The notes: a model not told the origin generated them from the letters alone. A stretch of DNA of 64,000 nt from Arthrobacter sp. Hiyo8 (GCA_001549895.1 AP014719.1:744001-808000), one strand, 5' to 3'. Shown: positions 1 to 9,673, counted from the stretch's first letter. Translations and numbers: made by a program.

Positions 1-935
1 GGCGACTCCAGCACGGCGGTGGCTGCAGCCAAAGCCTCACGCCCGTCGTCGCTGGCGTGGTGGGCAGTGCCCAGCTCGCGCAGGGGAAGATAGCAATCGG
101 GGGCCAGGATGAGGGCCAGCAAGCCTGCTTCCAGACCCATGTCGCCGGCCACGAGTCGAACCCCGATGAAGACGGCCACGACGGCGACGGAGATGGTGGC
201 TATGAGTTCCAGGGCGAGAGCCGACAGGAAGGCAGTCCGCAGGGTTCCCATGGTGCGCGAGCGGTATTCCTCGGAGAGGTCCTCAAGGGCTGCGCGTTGT
301 TCTTCCGCGCGACCCAGTCCAACCAGCACCGGAAGTCCCTTGGCCAACTCCAGGATGTGCCCCGAGAGCCTCCGCAGCGTGGATTGGGCTTCGCGCACCC
401 GGTCCTCGGTATGGCGGCCGATCAGGACCATGAAGAGCGGGACCAGCGGCAGGGTCAGCACCACCACCACGGCGCTGACCCAGTCCGCGAAGAGGATCCG
501 TACGCCGAGGAGCAAGGGCAAAGCGGCACAATTGACCAACGCGGGAAGGAACTGGGTGTAGTAGTTGTCCAGTGCATCAAGGCTCCGGGTCGCAAGCACG
601 GCAAGGCCGCCGTCGTTCACGTCGCCGACCCGTCCCGCTGCCCCGGGGCCGAGTGCCCGCCCGAGCAGCCGGGACCGCAGCTCTTCCTTGACCCCGAGGG
701 CCGCGCGGCGCGCCGCGACTCCCTGGCCCCAGACTGTCAGCGAGCGCAGGACAGCGCCGGCGGCGCCCCAAAGGAGTCCTTCGCGCCACCCCAAGCCGCC
801 TGCCGCAAGTCCGGACAGCATCCCCGCGATGGCCTGCGCAATCAGTACCAGGGACAAGGCCTTGAGTGAGGACAGCAGGCCAAGGAAATACAAAGCCGAT
901 CGCGTGGCGGGTCCGGCAGGCAGCTGGGGCTTCAT
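1..935 (-). CDS. cydD: CydD-type ABC exporter subunit of the cytochrome bd operon, 5'-part only
   Basis: This is the N-terminal 311 residues of a half ABC transporter; the ATP-binding half lies beyond the window edge. The visible part is the transmembrane domain of the family: a basic N-terminus, hydrophobic helices around residues 10-35, and a long helix bundle with the loop VLVGLGRAEEQRAAL typical of ABC exporters. The start ATG (933-935) overlaps the cydB stop in an ATGA-type junction, so it is translationally coupled to cydB. In the family CydD pairs with CydC to export cysteine/glutathione needed for assembly of the bd oxidase; this role is inferred from family and position. No frameshift was seen in the part present. 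Confidence 0.85.
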   Translation of the reverse strand, partial: MKPQLPAGPATRSALYFLGLLSSLKALSLVLIAQAIAGMLSGLAAGGLGWREGLLWGAAGAVLRSLTVWGQGVAARRAALGVKEELRSRLLGRALGPGAAGRVGDVNDGGLAVLATRSLDALDNYYTQFLPALVNCAALPLLLGVRILFADWVSAVVVVLTLPLVPLFMVLIGRHTEDRVREAQSTLRRLSGHILELAKGLPVLVGLGRAEEQRAALEDLSEEYRSRTMGTLRTAFLSALALELIATISVAVVAVFIGVRLVAGDMGLEAGLLALILAPDCYLPLRELGTAHHASDDGREALAAATAVLES

Positions 936-2035
936 CCGCTACTCGCCGGCGTTGCGGGGTGAGTGTTTGGCGGCTGGTCCGCCCGGCGCCGCATGGCCCA
1001 CCAGCACCTTTGCCGCGATGGCGGGGAGGAAACCATGTGCGGGGGAATATGTGCAGCGCTCACGCGGCGGCGGAACACCCAATAGGTCCAGGCCTGGTAG
1101 GCGATGACGAGGGGCAAGCCGACGGCAGCCACGATGCTCATCAGCCCCAGGGTGTAGGCGGAGGACGAGGCGTTGGAAATGGTGAGGTTGAAGGCAGGGT
1201 TCAAGGTGGACGGGATGACCACGGGGAACGCCGCGCCGAAGATGGACGCAGTGGCGCACACCAGGAACGCACCCAGGGCTCCGAAAGCCTTGCCCTCAGC
1301 GCCGCGGCGGGCAAGGACCCAGGCGCCTGCCGCTGCGAGGACTCCGAGGGCCACCAGGATCCACGTCAACGGCTTGCCGCTGAGCAGCTGCACGGCGACC
1401 ATCCATGCCAGCAGCGGCAGCAATGCGAGCGGGGCGAGCCGCACAAACCAGCGGCGCGCCCGGTGGCGCACTGCGCCGTCGGTCTTCAGTGCCAGGAACG
1501 CGAGCGCATGCACCAGGGCGAACGCGACCACGGCGAATCCGCCCAGCACCGCGTATCCGCTGAACCAGGCAAAGGGGCCGCCCTGGCGGTCGCCGTTCGA
1601 GTCGATCGGCAGCCCGGTGGTGGTCAGCGCGAGGGCAGCGCCGATGCCGAACGCGGCCGTGAACGAGCCCAAGGCGATCGCCCAGTCCCAGACGGTCCGC
1701 CAGCGCGCGGTGTCCACTTTTCCCCGGTACTCGAAGGCCACAGCCCGGAAGATCAGGGCCACCAGGACAATGAGCAGCGGCAAGTAGAGCGCCGAAAACA
1801 ACGAGGCATACCACAGCGGGAAAGCCGCGAAGGTGGCACCGGCCGCGGTCAGCAGCCACACCTCGTTCCCGTCCCACACCGGGCCGATCGTGTTCAGCAG
1901 CACCCGGCGGTCGGTGTTGTTCCGGGCGAAGAGCTTCATGAGCATTCCGACGCCGAGGTCGAAGCCCTCCAGGAAGAGGTAACCCGTCCACAGCACGGCG
2001 ATGGCCACGAACCAGACGGTAGGCAACAGTTCCAT
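932..2035 (-). CDS. cydB: cytochrome bd ubiquinol/menaquinol oxidase subunit II
   Basis: CydB is the second membrane subunit of cytochrome bd, the high-affinity terminal oxidase used at low oxygen. The protein starts MELLPTVWFVAIAVLWTGYL with the family motif GFDLGVGML directly after, and continues with about nine hydrophobic helices to residue ~325. At 367 residues it is close to the usual 335-380. The last ~40 residues (after AAHIPPH) are low in hydrophobicity and a second frame also stays open there, so the exact C-terminus is uncertain. The start lies about 20 bases after the cydA stop, and the stop overlaps the cydD start, giving a cydA-cydB-cydD operon. Confidence 0.92.
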   Translation of the reverse strand: MELLPTVWFVAIAVLWTGYLFLEGFDLGVGMLMKLFARNNTDRRVLLNTIGPVWDGNEVWLLTAAGATFAAFPLWYASLFSALYLPLLIVLVALIFRAVAFEYRGKVDTARWRTVWDWAIALGSFTAAFGIGAALALTTTGLPIDSNGDRQGGPFAWFSGYAVLGGFAVVAFALVHALAFLALKTDGAVRHRARRWFVRLAPLALLPLLAWMVAVQLLSGKPLTWILVALGVLAAAGAWVLARRGAEGKAFGALGAFLVCATASIFGAAFPVVIPSTLNPAFNLTISNASSSAYTLGLMSIVAAVGLPLVIAYQAWTYWVFRRRVSAAHIPPHMVSSPPSRQRCWWAMRRRADQPPNTHPATPASSG

Positions 2036-2054
2036 TCGAAAGATCCTTTGCTTC

Positions 2055-3667
2055 CTAGTAGGCGAATGCCAGGACGTCGTCGCTGTCACCGGGCTGGCCC
2101 GGAGCACCCGGCGTCCCGCCGTCGTCGTCCTTCTTTTCCTTCTTTTCGCTGCTGCGAGCCTCAGCGAGCTCCGGCATGGCGGACACCACTCCGCCCCGGG
2201 CGTATTTGACCAGCAGCCGGACCTCGACCACCAGCAGGACCGCGTAGATGGAGGCCAACACGACCAGCGAGGTGATGAGCTCGGCGGCGGAGACGCCGGG
2301 TGAGACGGCCGCGGCCGTGAACATGAACACTTGGTCGACGCCGCTGGCGTCCGGATTGGGCGCGACGACGAACGGCTGCCGGCCCATTTCGGTGAAGATC
2401 CAACCGGCGGCGTTTGCACCGAAGGGAGCGAGGATGCCGAAGACCGCCAGGCGCATGATCCAGCGGGATTGCGGGACCATGCCCTTGCGGGTCACCCACA
2501 GGGCGAGCAACGCGGCAAAGGCAGCGATCCCGCCGAAGCCGATCATCATGCGGAAGCCCCAGTAGGTCACTTCCATGACGGGTACGTACTGGATGTCTTG
2601 GCCTGCCCGATCGCCGTACAGGGGATTGTCCGGCAGGTGGGTGCCGTACTTGCCTTGTATTCGTCAAGGAGGCTGTTGACGCCCTTCACTTCGGTGTTGA
2701 AATCACCCTTGGCCAGGAAGGAAAGGATGCCGGGGACCTCGATCACGGCCACAATGTCGTTGCAGCTCTTGGACCCGAGGTTGCCGACGCTCAGCACGGA
2801 GAATCCGGTGCCGTCGTGGCAGGCGGCCTCGGCCGCGGCCATCTTCATGGGCTGTTGTTCGAACATCAGCTTGCCTTGCAAGTCGCCCGTGAATGCGGTG
2901 CCGGCGAACGAGATCATGGCGACGACGGCGCCGATCCGCAGGGAGGTGATCCACACCTTGTAGTCGGCCTTGTCCCGTCCGGGAATGACGGCTTCGCCTG
3001 CTACGGCCCGGCCATCGGCTCCTACGGTGTCAATGCCATCGTGGCGGCGGCGCCAGAGGTGGTACCAGGCGATGCCCAGGAGGAACGCACCGGCGACGGC
3101 CAGCGCGCCGAAGAGCGTGTGGGGTACGGCCACCATGGCGGTGTTGTTGGTGAAGACCGCCCAGGCGTCGGTCATGACGGGACGCCCGTTGACCATCGTG
3201 ACGCCGACGGGGTGCTGCATCCAGGAGTTGGCCACGATGATGAAATAGGCCGAGAAGACCGAGCCGATCACGGCGATCCAGAGGCACGCGAGGTGGATGC
3301 CGCGCTTGAGTTGCTTCCAGCCGAAGATCCAGAGTCCCAGGAAGGTCGATTCCACGAAGAACGCCAGAAGCGCTTCCAAGGCCAGGGGCGCACCGAACAC
3401 GTCGCCGACGAACCGGCTGTATTCGCTCCACGCCATGCCGAATTGGAATTCCTGCACGATGCCCGTGGCCACGCCCATGATGAAGTTGATGAGGAAGAGC
3501 TTGCCCCAGAACTTGGTCATCCGCAGGTATTCCACCTTGCCGGTGCGATACCAGAGGGTCTGGATGACGGCCACCACGAGGCCCAGCCCGATGGTCAACG
3601 GCACCATCATGAAGTGGTAGACCGTGGTGATTCCAAATTGCCAGCGTGCGATTTCCAAGGCGTCCAT
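2055..3667 (-). CDS. cydA: cytochrome bd oxidase subunit I (one frameshift)
   Basis: CydA carries the quinol site and the hemes of cytochrome bd. It begins MDALEIARWQFGITTVYHFM; His18 in YHFMMVPLTIG is the conserved heme-ligand position, and WMQHPVG, FTNNTAMVAVPHTLFGA and GEFQFG-like segments (QEFQFGMAW) follow the family order. The C-terminal part (MEVTYWGFRMMIGFGG to DDVLAFAY) is in another frame: one base is missing near 2652, where AAGGCCAAGTAC appears as AAGGCAAGTAC. Repaired length is about 537 residues, normal for actinobacterial CydA. The ATG at 3667 has AAGGA six bases upstream and was chosen over longer readings. Two BlaI-type palindromes lie 42-83 bases upstream, so repression by the divergent blaI product is likely. 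Confidence 0.93.
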
Positions 3668-3708
3668 GGCTGTCCTTATTGTTCCGCCGCCCGCTGGCGG
3701 CGTCCATT

Positions 3709-3725
3709 TTCTACGTTGCGTAGAA
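3709..3725. promoter_or_regulatory. BlaI-type operator 1 (TTCTAC-N5-GTAGAA)
   Basis: A 17-bp inverted repeat, TTCTACGTTGCGTAGAA, lies 42 bases upstream of the cydA start. It shares the TTCTAC/GTAGAA half-sites with two other copies in this 205-bp intergenic region. TAC/GTA dyads are typical of BlaI/MecI/CopY operators, and the divergent gene encodes a BlaI-family repressor; binding is inferred. Confidence 0.72.
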
Positions 3726-3733
3726 CCGACTTC

Positions 3734-3750
3734 TTCTACACAGTGTAGAA
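3734..3750. promoter_or_regulatory. BlaI-type operator 2 (perfect palindrome)
   Basis: TTCTACACAGTGTAGAA is a perfect palindrome around a single central base. Its centre is 25 bp from the centre of operator 1, so the pair could hold two repressor dimers on the cydA promoter. It contains the classical TACA/TGTA core known for BlaI and CopY operators. Confidence 0.75.
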
Positions 3751-3821
3751 CAAACCCCTGCGATGTGCTCACCACTCTTCCAGCGGTGTCACAGTGCCGC
3801 AAGGACACGCCGCGCCGCATG

Positions 3822-3838
3822 TTCTACCTCACGTAGAA
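3822..3838. promoter_or_regulatory. BlaI-type operator 3, upstream of blaI
   Basis: TTCTACCTCACGTAGAA has the same half-sites and the same 5-base spacer as the other two copies and lies 33 bases upstream of the blaI start. This is the position expected for autoregulation of the blaI-M56 pair. Its centre is 88 bp from operator 2. Confidence 0.72.
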
Positions 3839-3871
3839 TCGCCGCCCGAAAAGCGGTAGATTGAGGGAGGA

Positions 3872-4330
3872 ATGTTGGATCGTCGCACTTCCATGCAGCC
3901 CGCGAAAACGGGCAAGGCAAGTGCGGAAAGTAGGGATGCGTTGATGGCAAGTCTTGGCGAACTGGAACGGGCGGTCATGGATCTCCTTTGGGCGGGCCAG
4001 GAGGCAGCGACAGCCAACAAACTCCGTGATCTGCTGGCGCAGGATTCCGCCGCCACGGATGGTATTGCAGGACACCAGGGCAAGGACCTCGCAGTCACCA
4101 CGGTGCTGACGGTCTTGTCCCGCCTCGAGAAGAAAGGCCTCGTGGAGCGCGAACGCGGCACCCGCCCGCACCGCTACCAGGCTGTTTCGAGCCGCGCGGA
4201 CCACACGGCGGACCTCATGCACGAGGCCCTCGGCTCCGCCCCGGACCGCGAAGCCGTGCTGGCCCGGTTCATCGGTTCCGTAAGCGAAAGTGAAGCCGCC
4301 ACGCTGCGCAAGCTGCTCGGCAAAAACTAA
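3872..4330 (+). CDS. BlaI/MecI/CopY-family transcriptional repressor
   Basis: A 152-residue winged-helix repressor of the penicillinase-repressor family. The core starts at SLGELERAVMDLLW (about residue 27), the recognition helix region reads VTTVLTVLSRLEKKGLV, the wing reads RERGTRPHRYQAV, and the C-terminal half (ADLMHEAL, VLARFIGSVSESEAATLRKLL) is the dimerisation and cleavage domain. The ATG at 3872 has GAGG five bases upstream; a second in-frame ATG at 3893 is possible. It is followed after six bases by an M56 metallopeptidase, the usual sensor-protease partner, and faces cydA across three matching palindromes. The likely job is control of itself and of cydABD(C); the inducing signal is unknown. 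Confidence 0.88.
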   Translation: MLDRRTSMQPAKTGKASAESRDALMASLGELERAVMDLLWAGQEAATANKLRDLLAQDSAATDGIAGHQGKDLAVTTVLTVLSRLEKKGLVERERGTRPHRYQAVSSRADHTADLMHEALGSAPDREAVLARFIGSVSESEAATLRKLLGKN

Positions 4331-4336
4331 GCCCCC

Positions 4337-5327
4337 ATGTTCTGGACCTCATATTTTCTGGCGGTCCTTGCTTTGGTGCTGGCCTGGCCGGTTCCTGTCC
4401 TTTTGTCGCGCGCCGAATGGCCGTCACGCGCACCCTTCATGGCAATGGTCCTCTGGCAGGCCATCGCACTCGCCGGTGGCCTCTCCATGATCGGCGCCAT
4501 GCTCGTCTACGGGCTCGAGCCCATCGGCGACAACCTCATTGCGGGCCTGCGTTCCCTGGCCGGCATGGTGCTCCACAACGAGCCCACCACGGCACTGGGC
4601 TTCTGGCACTTGTTCGCTTTGTCCGCCGCGGCACTGTTGAGCGCCCATCTCGTATTCACCTTGCTGCTCACCTACGTCAAGATCGAGCGGCAGCGGCGGA
4701 GGCACCGCGAACTCCTCGCACTCCTGGCCTCACCGTCCGACGACGGCCCCGGCACCGTGGTCATCAACCACGACTCCCCCGTTGCGTACTGCCTGCCCGG
4801 CGGCGCACGGTCGGTGACCGTCCTGTCCGACGGCCTGATGGCTGCCCTCGAGCCTGCCGAGCTCCGGGCCGTCCTCATCCACGAGAATGCCCACCTCTCG
4901 CAACGCCATGACCTTCTCTTGTGGGCCTTCGCGGCGTGGCGCCAGGCACTCCCTGGTTCCCCACCACGCGGCTCGCCCAGGTTGCGGTCAACTCCCTGAT
5001 CGAAATGCTCGCCGATGACGTGGCCCTGCGCACCGAAAGCAAAGGAACACTCATCAAGGCGATCGCGATCGTGGCCAGCGGTTCCGCCCGTCCCGTGGAG
5101 CAATTCGCCCCGCCCGGAACAAGCAGCGACGACGCTTCCCCGAAGGCAGCACCTTGAGCGGCACCGGCGGTGCCGATTCACCGCGTACGACGGCGTCGCG
5201 CGTCAGCCGGCTGCTCTCACCCAAGCCACCGCTTCCGGCAGCCCAGCGCGCCCTGGTCCTCGCGGCGTCGGCCATGTTGCTCGCTGTGCCGACAGGCTTG
5301 CTGATTGTCCCGGGTTTGCTGGGCTGA
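4337..5327 (+). CDS. M56 family (BlaR1-like) membrane metallopeptidase, two frameshifts
   Basis: An integral membrane zinc peptidase of the BlaR1/MecR1 protease family without a penicillin-binding sensor domain. Hydrophobic helices lie near residues 3-25, 35-62 and 90-118, followed by a cytoplasmic domain with the zinc motif HENAH at about residue 182, and a last membrane helix (ALVLAASAMLLAVPTGLLIV) at the C-terminus. The frame changes near 4950 (one C lost in CTCCCCTGG) and near 5140; repaired length is about 330 residues. It starts six bases after blaI and is surely co-transcribed. By family it would cleave or inactivate the repressor on receiving a signal; which signal is not visible. Confidence 0.85.
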
Positions 5328-5381
5328 ACCGGATTGGACTGAGCAGGCTGCCGGGCTACGCAGGCCCACCGGATCACCGGA

Positions 5382-7486
5382 TCAGGCGTCGATGCGTTCC
5401 CGGTCCAGGTCCGCTGCGCCGGCAATAATGAAGTCCTTGCGCGGGGCGACATCCGATCCCATGAGTAGGTCGAAGGTGTCCTCCGCCATCTTCGCGTTCT
5501 CGATCCCCACTTTGCGGAGGGTGCGGTGGCGCGGATCCATCGTGGTCTCGGCGAGCTGTTCGGCGTCCATTTCGCCGAGGCCCTTGTAGCGCTGGATCGG
5601 CTCCTTGTAGCGCTTGCCCTCCTTGGCGAGCCTGGCCAGCAGGACGTGCAGTTCGGCCTCCGAGTACGTATAGATCATCTCGTTGGCCTTCTGGCCGGCG
5701 TTGATGACTTCCACACGGTGCAGCGGCGGGACGGCCGCATATACCCGGCCCTCGTCGATCATCGGACGCATGTACCGGAAGAACAAGGTGAGCAGCAGCG
5801 TACGGATGTGCGCGCCGTCGACGTCTGCATCGGTCATCAGGATCACCTTGCCGTAGCGGGCGGCGTCGATGTCGAAGCTGCGGCCGAGCCGGCACCCACC
5901 ACCTGGATGAGGGCTGCGCACTCCGCGTTGGAGAGCATGTCCCCCACCGAGGCTTTCTGCACGTTCAGGATCTTGCCACGGATCGGCAACAGCGCTTGGA
6001 AGTCCGAGGACCGCGCCAGCTTTGCGGTGCCCAGGGCGGAGTCACCTTCCACGATGAACAGCTCAGAGCGTCCGACGTCGTCCGTGCGGCAATCTGCCAG
6101 CTTGGTGGGCATCGACGACGTTTCCAGCGCATTCTTCCGGCGCTGCGTTTCCTTGTGGACGCGGGCCGAGATACGGGACTTCATTTCGCTGACGATTTTC
6201 TCGAGCAGCAGGGCGGACTGGGCCTTGTCGTTGCGGTTCGCCGAGTTCAGGCGCGCGGTGATCTCATCCTCGACCACCTTGGCAACAATCGCCCTGACAG
6301 CCGATGTCCCCAGGATTTCCTTGGTCTGGCCCTCGAATTGCGGCTCGGCCAAGCGGACCGTCAGCACTGCCGTGAGCCAGCCAGGACGTCGTCTTTTTCA
6401 ATCTTGTCGTTGCCCGCTTTGAGCTTGCGCGCGTTCGTTTCGACGGCCTTGCGGAACGTCTTCAGGAGTGCCTGCTCAAAGCCGGCCTGGTGCGTGCCAC
6501 CCTTGGCGTGGCGATGATGTTGACGAAGCTCCGCATGGTGGTTTCGTAGCCGATTCCCCAGCGCAGCGCTATGTCCACTTCACAGTCGCGTTCCACTTCA
6601 GCGATCTTGCTGTGCCCGTTTTCGTCAAGGACCGGAACGGTTTCCTTGAACTTGCCCGCACCATGGAGCCGCCAAATATCCGTGACGCCCGAATCCGCGG
6701 CGAGGAAGTCGACGAATTCGGAAATGCCGCCGTCGTGGTGGAAGACCTCCTGGTGCGGGCCGCTCTCGCCGGGGGTGCCGGGGAGCCGGCGCTCGTCCCG
6801 GACAGTGAGCTTGAGGCCCGGAACGAGGAAAGACGTTTGGCGGGCGCGCGCGGCCAAGTCCTCGTAGGCGAACTTCGCGTCCGGGGTGAAGATCTGCCGG
6901 TCTGCCCAGTAGCGGATGCGGGTACCGGTGACGCCGCGCTTGGCCTTGCCGACGACGTCGAGCACCGAGTTCTCGACGAACGGTTCGAAGACCGACGTCG
7001 GGCTGAGCTTCGAGCCGGTGTCCTTGAACCGTCCGGGCTCGCCCCGGCGGAAGGACATCTGGTAGGTCTTGCCGCCGCGGTCCACCTGCACGTCCAGACG
7101 GCGGAGAGCGCGTTCACTACCGACGCGCCAACGCCGTGCAGACCGCCGGACGCCGTGTAGGAGCCACCGCCGAACTTTCCGCCTGCGTGAAGTTTGGTGA
7201 AGACAACTTCGACGCCGGTGAGCCCGGTCTTGGGTTCCAGGTCCACGGGGATGCCGCGGCCGTCGTCGTGGATTTCCACCGAATTGTCCGCATGGAGGAT
7301 GATCTGGATGTCGTGTCCGAAGCCTGCCAGCGCCTCGTCCACGGAGTTGTCGATGATCTCCCACAGGCAGTGCATGAGGCCGCGGGAGTCGGTGGAGCCG
7401 ATGTACATGCCCGGACGTTTGCGGACCGCCTCCAGTCCTTCCAAAACTGAAAGGTGCCGGGCGTTGTATTCAGAACTCGGTGCCAC
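5382..7486 (-). CDS. parE: type IIA topoisomerase subunit B, ParE (about four frameshifts)
   Basis: The ATPase subunit of topoisomerase IV (or a second gyrase-like enzyme). The GHKL ATPase domain shows [23 protein letters not shown] and [15 protein letters not shown]. The TOPRIM domain shows [13 protein letters not shown] and [13 protein letters not shown], and the C-terminus shows [13 protein letters not shown]. Frame changes near 7100, 6505, 6376 and 5888 each fit one lost base; three of the four are in GGCC. Repaired length is about 702 residues. The chosen start is the GTG giving [18 protein letters not shown]; a TTG at 7522 with AGGAGG upstream would add 12 residues. It is called ParE, not GyrB, because it sits near sigA rather than dnaA/recF; the sequence alone does not prove this. 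Confidence 0.88.
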
Positions 7487-7708
7487 GGGCGGGGCGCTCC
7501 TTCGGGGGTGTAACAGAGGCAAAAAACACTCCTCCTAGGCTAGCTGCCCCGGAGCCCGGACGAGAGCTGCCACTCCCAATCGTGCTGGACGCCACTTCCC
7601 GGTGTTACGCACATGTGATACGCGGACAGCGAACGTGACCCATCCTTGCCATGGTTTTGCTTCGAATGCTGGTTATATGGATACACAGAACTACTAAGGA
7701 GGCCGAAC

Positions 7709-7929
7709 ATGACAACAGCAGTTGCAGACCGCACACTCAATGCACTCGACCGGTGCGACCGTTGCGGGCCCAGGCATATGTCCGCGTTGTACTCGAGTCC
7801 TCCGGCGGTGAGCTGCTCTTCTGCGGCCACCACGCACGTGCAGTAGAGGCCACGCTGCGGCCGATGACTTCGGACTGGCATGACGAGACGGCGCGCCTTC
7901 AGGAGAAGGAACCCGTCCTCGCCGACTAG
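7709..7929 (+). CDS. small DUF7455-type protein (one frameshift)
   Basis: A protein of about 73 residues starting MTTAVADRTLNALDRCDRCG, with AAGGAGG seven bases before the ATG. It has a CxxC (CDRC) and a later FCGHHAR, suggesting a small zinc-binding fold. One G is missing in the GGGGCCC stretch near 7768; the repaired protein continues AQAYVRVVLESSGGELLFC to EKEPVLAD. Proteins of this type are a conserved actinobacterial family near the sigA and topoisomerase genes, with no known function. It is divergent from parE; an AT-rich stretch (TTATAT) about 35 bases upstream is a plausible -10 region. Confidence 0.75.
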
Positions 7930-7980
7930 CCCCAATGGCTGGCCCCCGCGGCCACCTGGCTGACAAAACTTCATAGAGAC

Positions 7981-8010
7981 AGCGGCCCCCTCCGGACGGA
8001 GGGGGCCGCT
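7981..8010. terminator. perfect 14-bp stem hairpin, bidirectional terminator
   Basis: AGCGGCCCCCTCCG and CGGAGGGGGCCGCT pair perfectly around two bases. It lies between two convergent genes, the DUF7455 gene and the PaiB-like gene, so it can end both transcripts. There is no strong T run. Confidence 0.75.
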
Positions 8011-8049
8011 TCGTTAACCGGGGTCTCCCGGCCCAGGCCGCAACGTTGC

Positions 8050-8700
8050 CTAGGCGCGGCCCGCGTCCCGGTGCGTCCTATCCTGCCTGGCCCTGGCCAC
8101 GTCGGCAGCGATCTCCTGGTGCCCTTGGGCGCCAAGGCCGGCCACGACCCCAATGATGTCTTTATCGGGCCGGTTCTGGCTCAGTTTTGCCTTCGCCTCG
8201 ATACGGCTGATCACCAGCTCGATGCCGACGATCGCACGCAACTGGCCGGAGACGTAGCGCTCCGGGGCATCATCCACGGACCACGGCCGCTCGGAACGGG
8301 CTTCATTGAGCCCGGTCAGCCGCCTGACATGATTCCCGAGCCACTCGGCGTCGTCATGGACGGCAAGCCTGCCGTAAACGTGGGCCGTGGAGTAGTTCCA
8401 CGTCGGGACGACGCGTCCGTGCTCTTCCTTCGATGCATACCAGGTAGGCGAGATGTAGGCGTCCGCGCCCTGGATGATGACGAGTGATTCCCCGATCGAG
8501 GGCTCGGACCATTGCGGGTTGGTTCGGGCGAGGTGTCCGTGGAGCGCGCCGTGTTCGCCGATCGAGGGCTCGTAGATGAGCGGCAGGAAAGTCGCAAGCA
8601 TGCCCTGTGATGTCATGGTGACCAGATTGGCTGCACCTGGCCGCGTCAGGAGGTCGTGGATCACGTCAGGACCGGCCTCGAAGTGCGCTGGGATGTACAT
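8050..8700 (-). CDS. FMN-binding negative transcriptional regulator, PaiB family
   Basis: A 216-residue intact protein of the PaiB/FMN-binding split-barrel family. It starts MYIPAHFEAG, and the family pattern is clear in YEPSIGEHGALHGHLARTNPQW, GADAYISPTWYASKEEHGRVVPTWNYSTAHVYG and EERYVSGQLRAIVGIELVI-like (PERYVSGQLRAIVGIELVI) segments. Homologues bind a flavin and in Bacillus affect sporulation and protease genes; the role here is not established. It is followed on the same strand by nothing close, and preceded by the EamA gene 52 bases upstream, so the two may be co-transcribed. Confidence 0.85.
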   Translation of the reverse strand: MYIPAHFEAGPDVIHDLLTRPGAANLVTMTSQGMLATFLPLIYEPSIGEHGALHGHLARTNPQWSEPSIGESLVIIQGADAYISPTWYASKEEHGRVVPTWNYSTAHVYGRLAVHDDAEWLGNHVRRLTGLNEARSERPWSVDDAPERYVSGQLRAIVGIELVISRIEAKAKLSQNRPDKDIIGVVAGLGAQGHQEIAADVARARQDRTHRDAGRA

Positions 8701-8752
8701 GGGTTCTATTCTTCCTTTTCTGTGGCGGGTGGTCTCGGTGTTCTATTGGTCT

Positions 8753-9673
8753 TCAGCGGCCTTGGTCGGCGGGCTGCGGATTAAGGCGGACCCGGACCGC
8801 GATGCCGGCGCAAGCGATGACGGCCAGCCCGCCGACGATCGTGGTCCAGCCCAGGGATTCGCCCAGCAACAGCCCTGCCCAGCAAATGCTCAGCACGGGC
8901 TGGATGAGTTGTACCTGGCTGACCTTGGCCATGGGCCCGACGGCGAGGCCCCGGTACCAGGCGACGAAGCCGAAGAACATGCTGACGACTCCGAGGTATG
9001 CAAAAGCGGCCCATTGGACCGGTGAGGCTGACGGCGGCTGCTGGGACACGGAGAGTGCTGTCAGGCCGGCCATCAACGGCAGGGCCAGGACGAGCGCCCA
9101 GGATACGGTCTGCCATGCGCCGAGTTCGCGGGCGAGCAGGCCACCTTCCGCGTAACCGATGGCCGCGGAAACGACGGCGCCGAGGAGGAGCACGTCTGCC
9201 CAGTTGAGTTGCCCGAACCCACCGGACTGCGCTGGGTTACCGGCCTGCGATAGGGCAAATCCGATGGCCGCAACGGCCCCTACGGCCGTGACCAGCCAGA
9301 AGGCTGCCGGAGGATGCTCACGCCCGCGGAGCACCGCGGCGGTTGCCGTCGCAGCAGGCAGCAGGGCGATGACGACAGCGCCGTGGCTGGCCGGCGCCGT
9401 CGTAAGCGCGAATGAGGTGAGTAGCGGAAAGCCGACAACAATCCCGGCGGCGACCACCGCGAGCCGTGCCCATTGTTTGCCTCGCGGAAGGCGCTGCCTG
9501 GTGAGCACGAGGGCGGATGCCGCGAGTATCGCTGCGACGACGGCACGGCCGGAGCCGATGAACAGCGGCGACAGGCCACCCACCGCCACTCGGGTGAAGG
9601 GAACAGTGAAGGAAAACGCCGCTACTCCGAGGAGGCCCCACCAGAGGCCCGTTATCGAGCGGGACGGTATCAC
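8753..9673 (-). CDS. EamA/DMT-family transporter
   Basis: A drug/metabolite-transporter-family permease with about ten membrane helices in two EamA repeats, starting SITGLWWGLLGVAAFSFTVP and ending GGLAVIACAGIAVRVRLNP. An upstream ATG at 9712 would give a 320-residue product, but it would physically overlap the divergent MocR start codon (CATG shared), leaving no room for promoters; I therefore prefer the GTG at 9673, though no good ribosome site marks it. Permeases beside MocR regulators are often controlled by them; the substrate cannot be told from the sequence. Confidence 0.85.
   Translation of the reverse strand: MIPSRSITGLWWGLLGVAAFSFTVPFTRVAVGGLSPLFIGSGRAVVAAILAASALVLTRQRLPRGKQWARLAVVAAGIVVGFPLLTSFALTTAPASHGAVVIALLPAATATAAVLRGREHPPAAFWLVTAVGAVAAIGFALSQAGNPAQSGGFGQLNWADVLLLGAVVSAAIGYAEGGLLARELGAWQTVSWALVLALPLMAGLTALSVSQQPPSASPVQWAAFAYLGVVSMFFGFVAWYRGLAVGPMAKVSQVQLIQPVLSICWAGLLLGESLGWTTIVGGLAVIACAGIAVRVRLNPQPADQGR

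Noticed and set aside
3872..5327. Beta-lactamase resistance locus (bla/mec)
   Set aside because: The membrane protein has the M56 zinc motif but no penicillin-binding sensor domain and no beta-lactamase gene is nearby.
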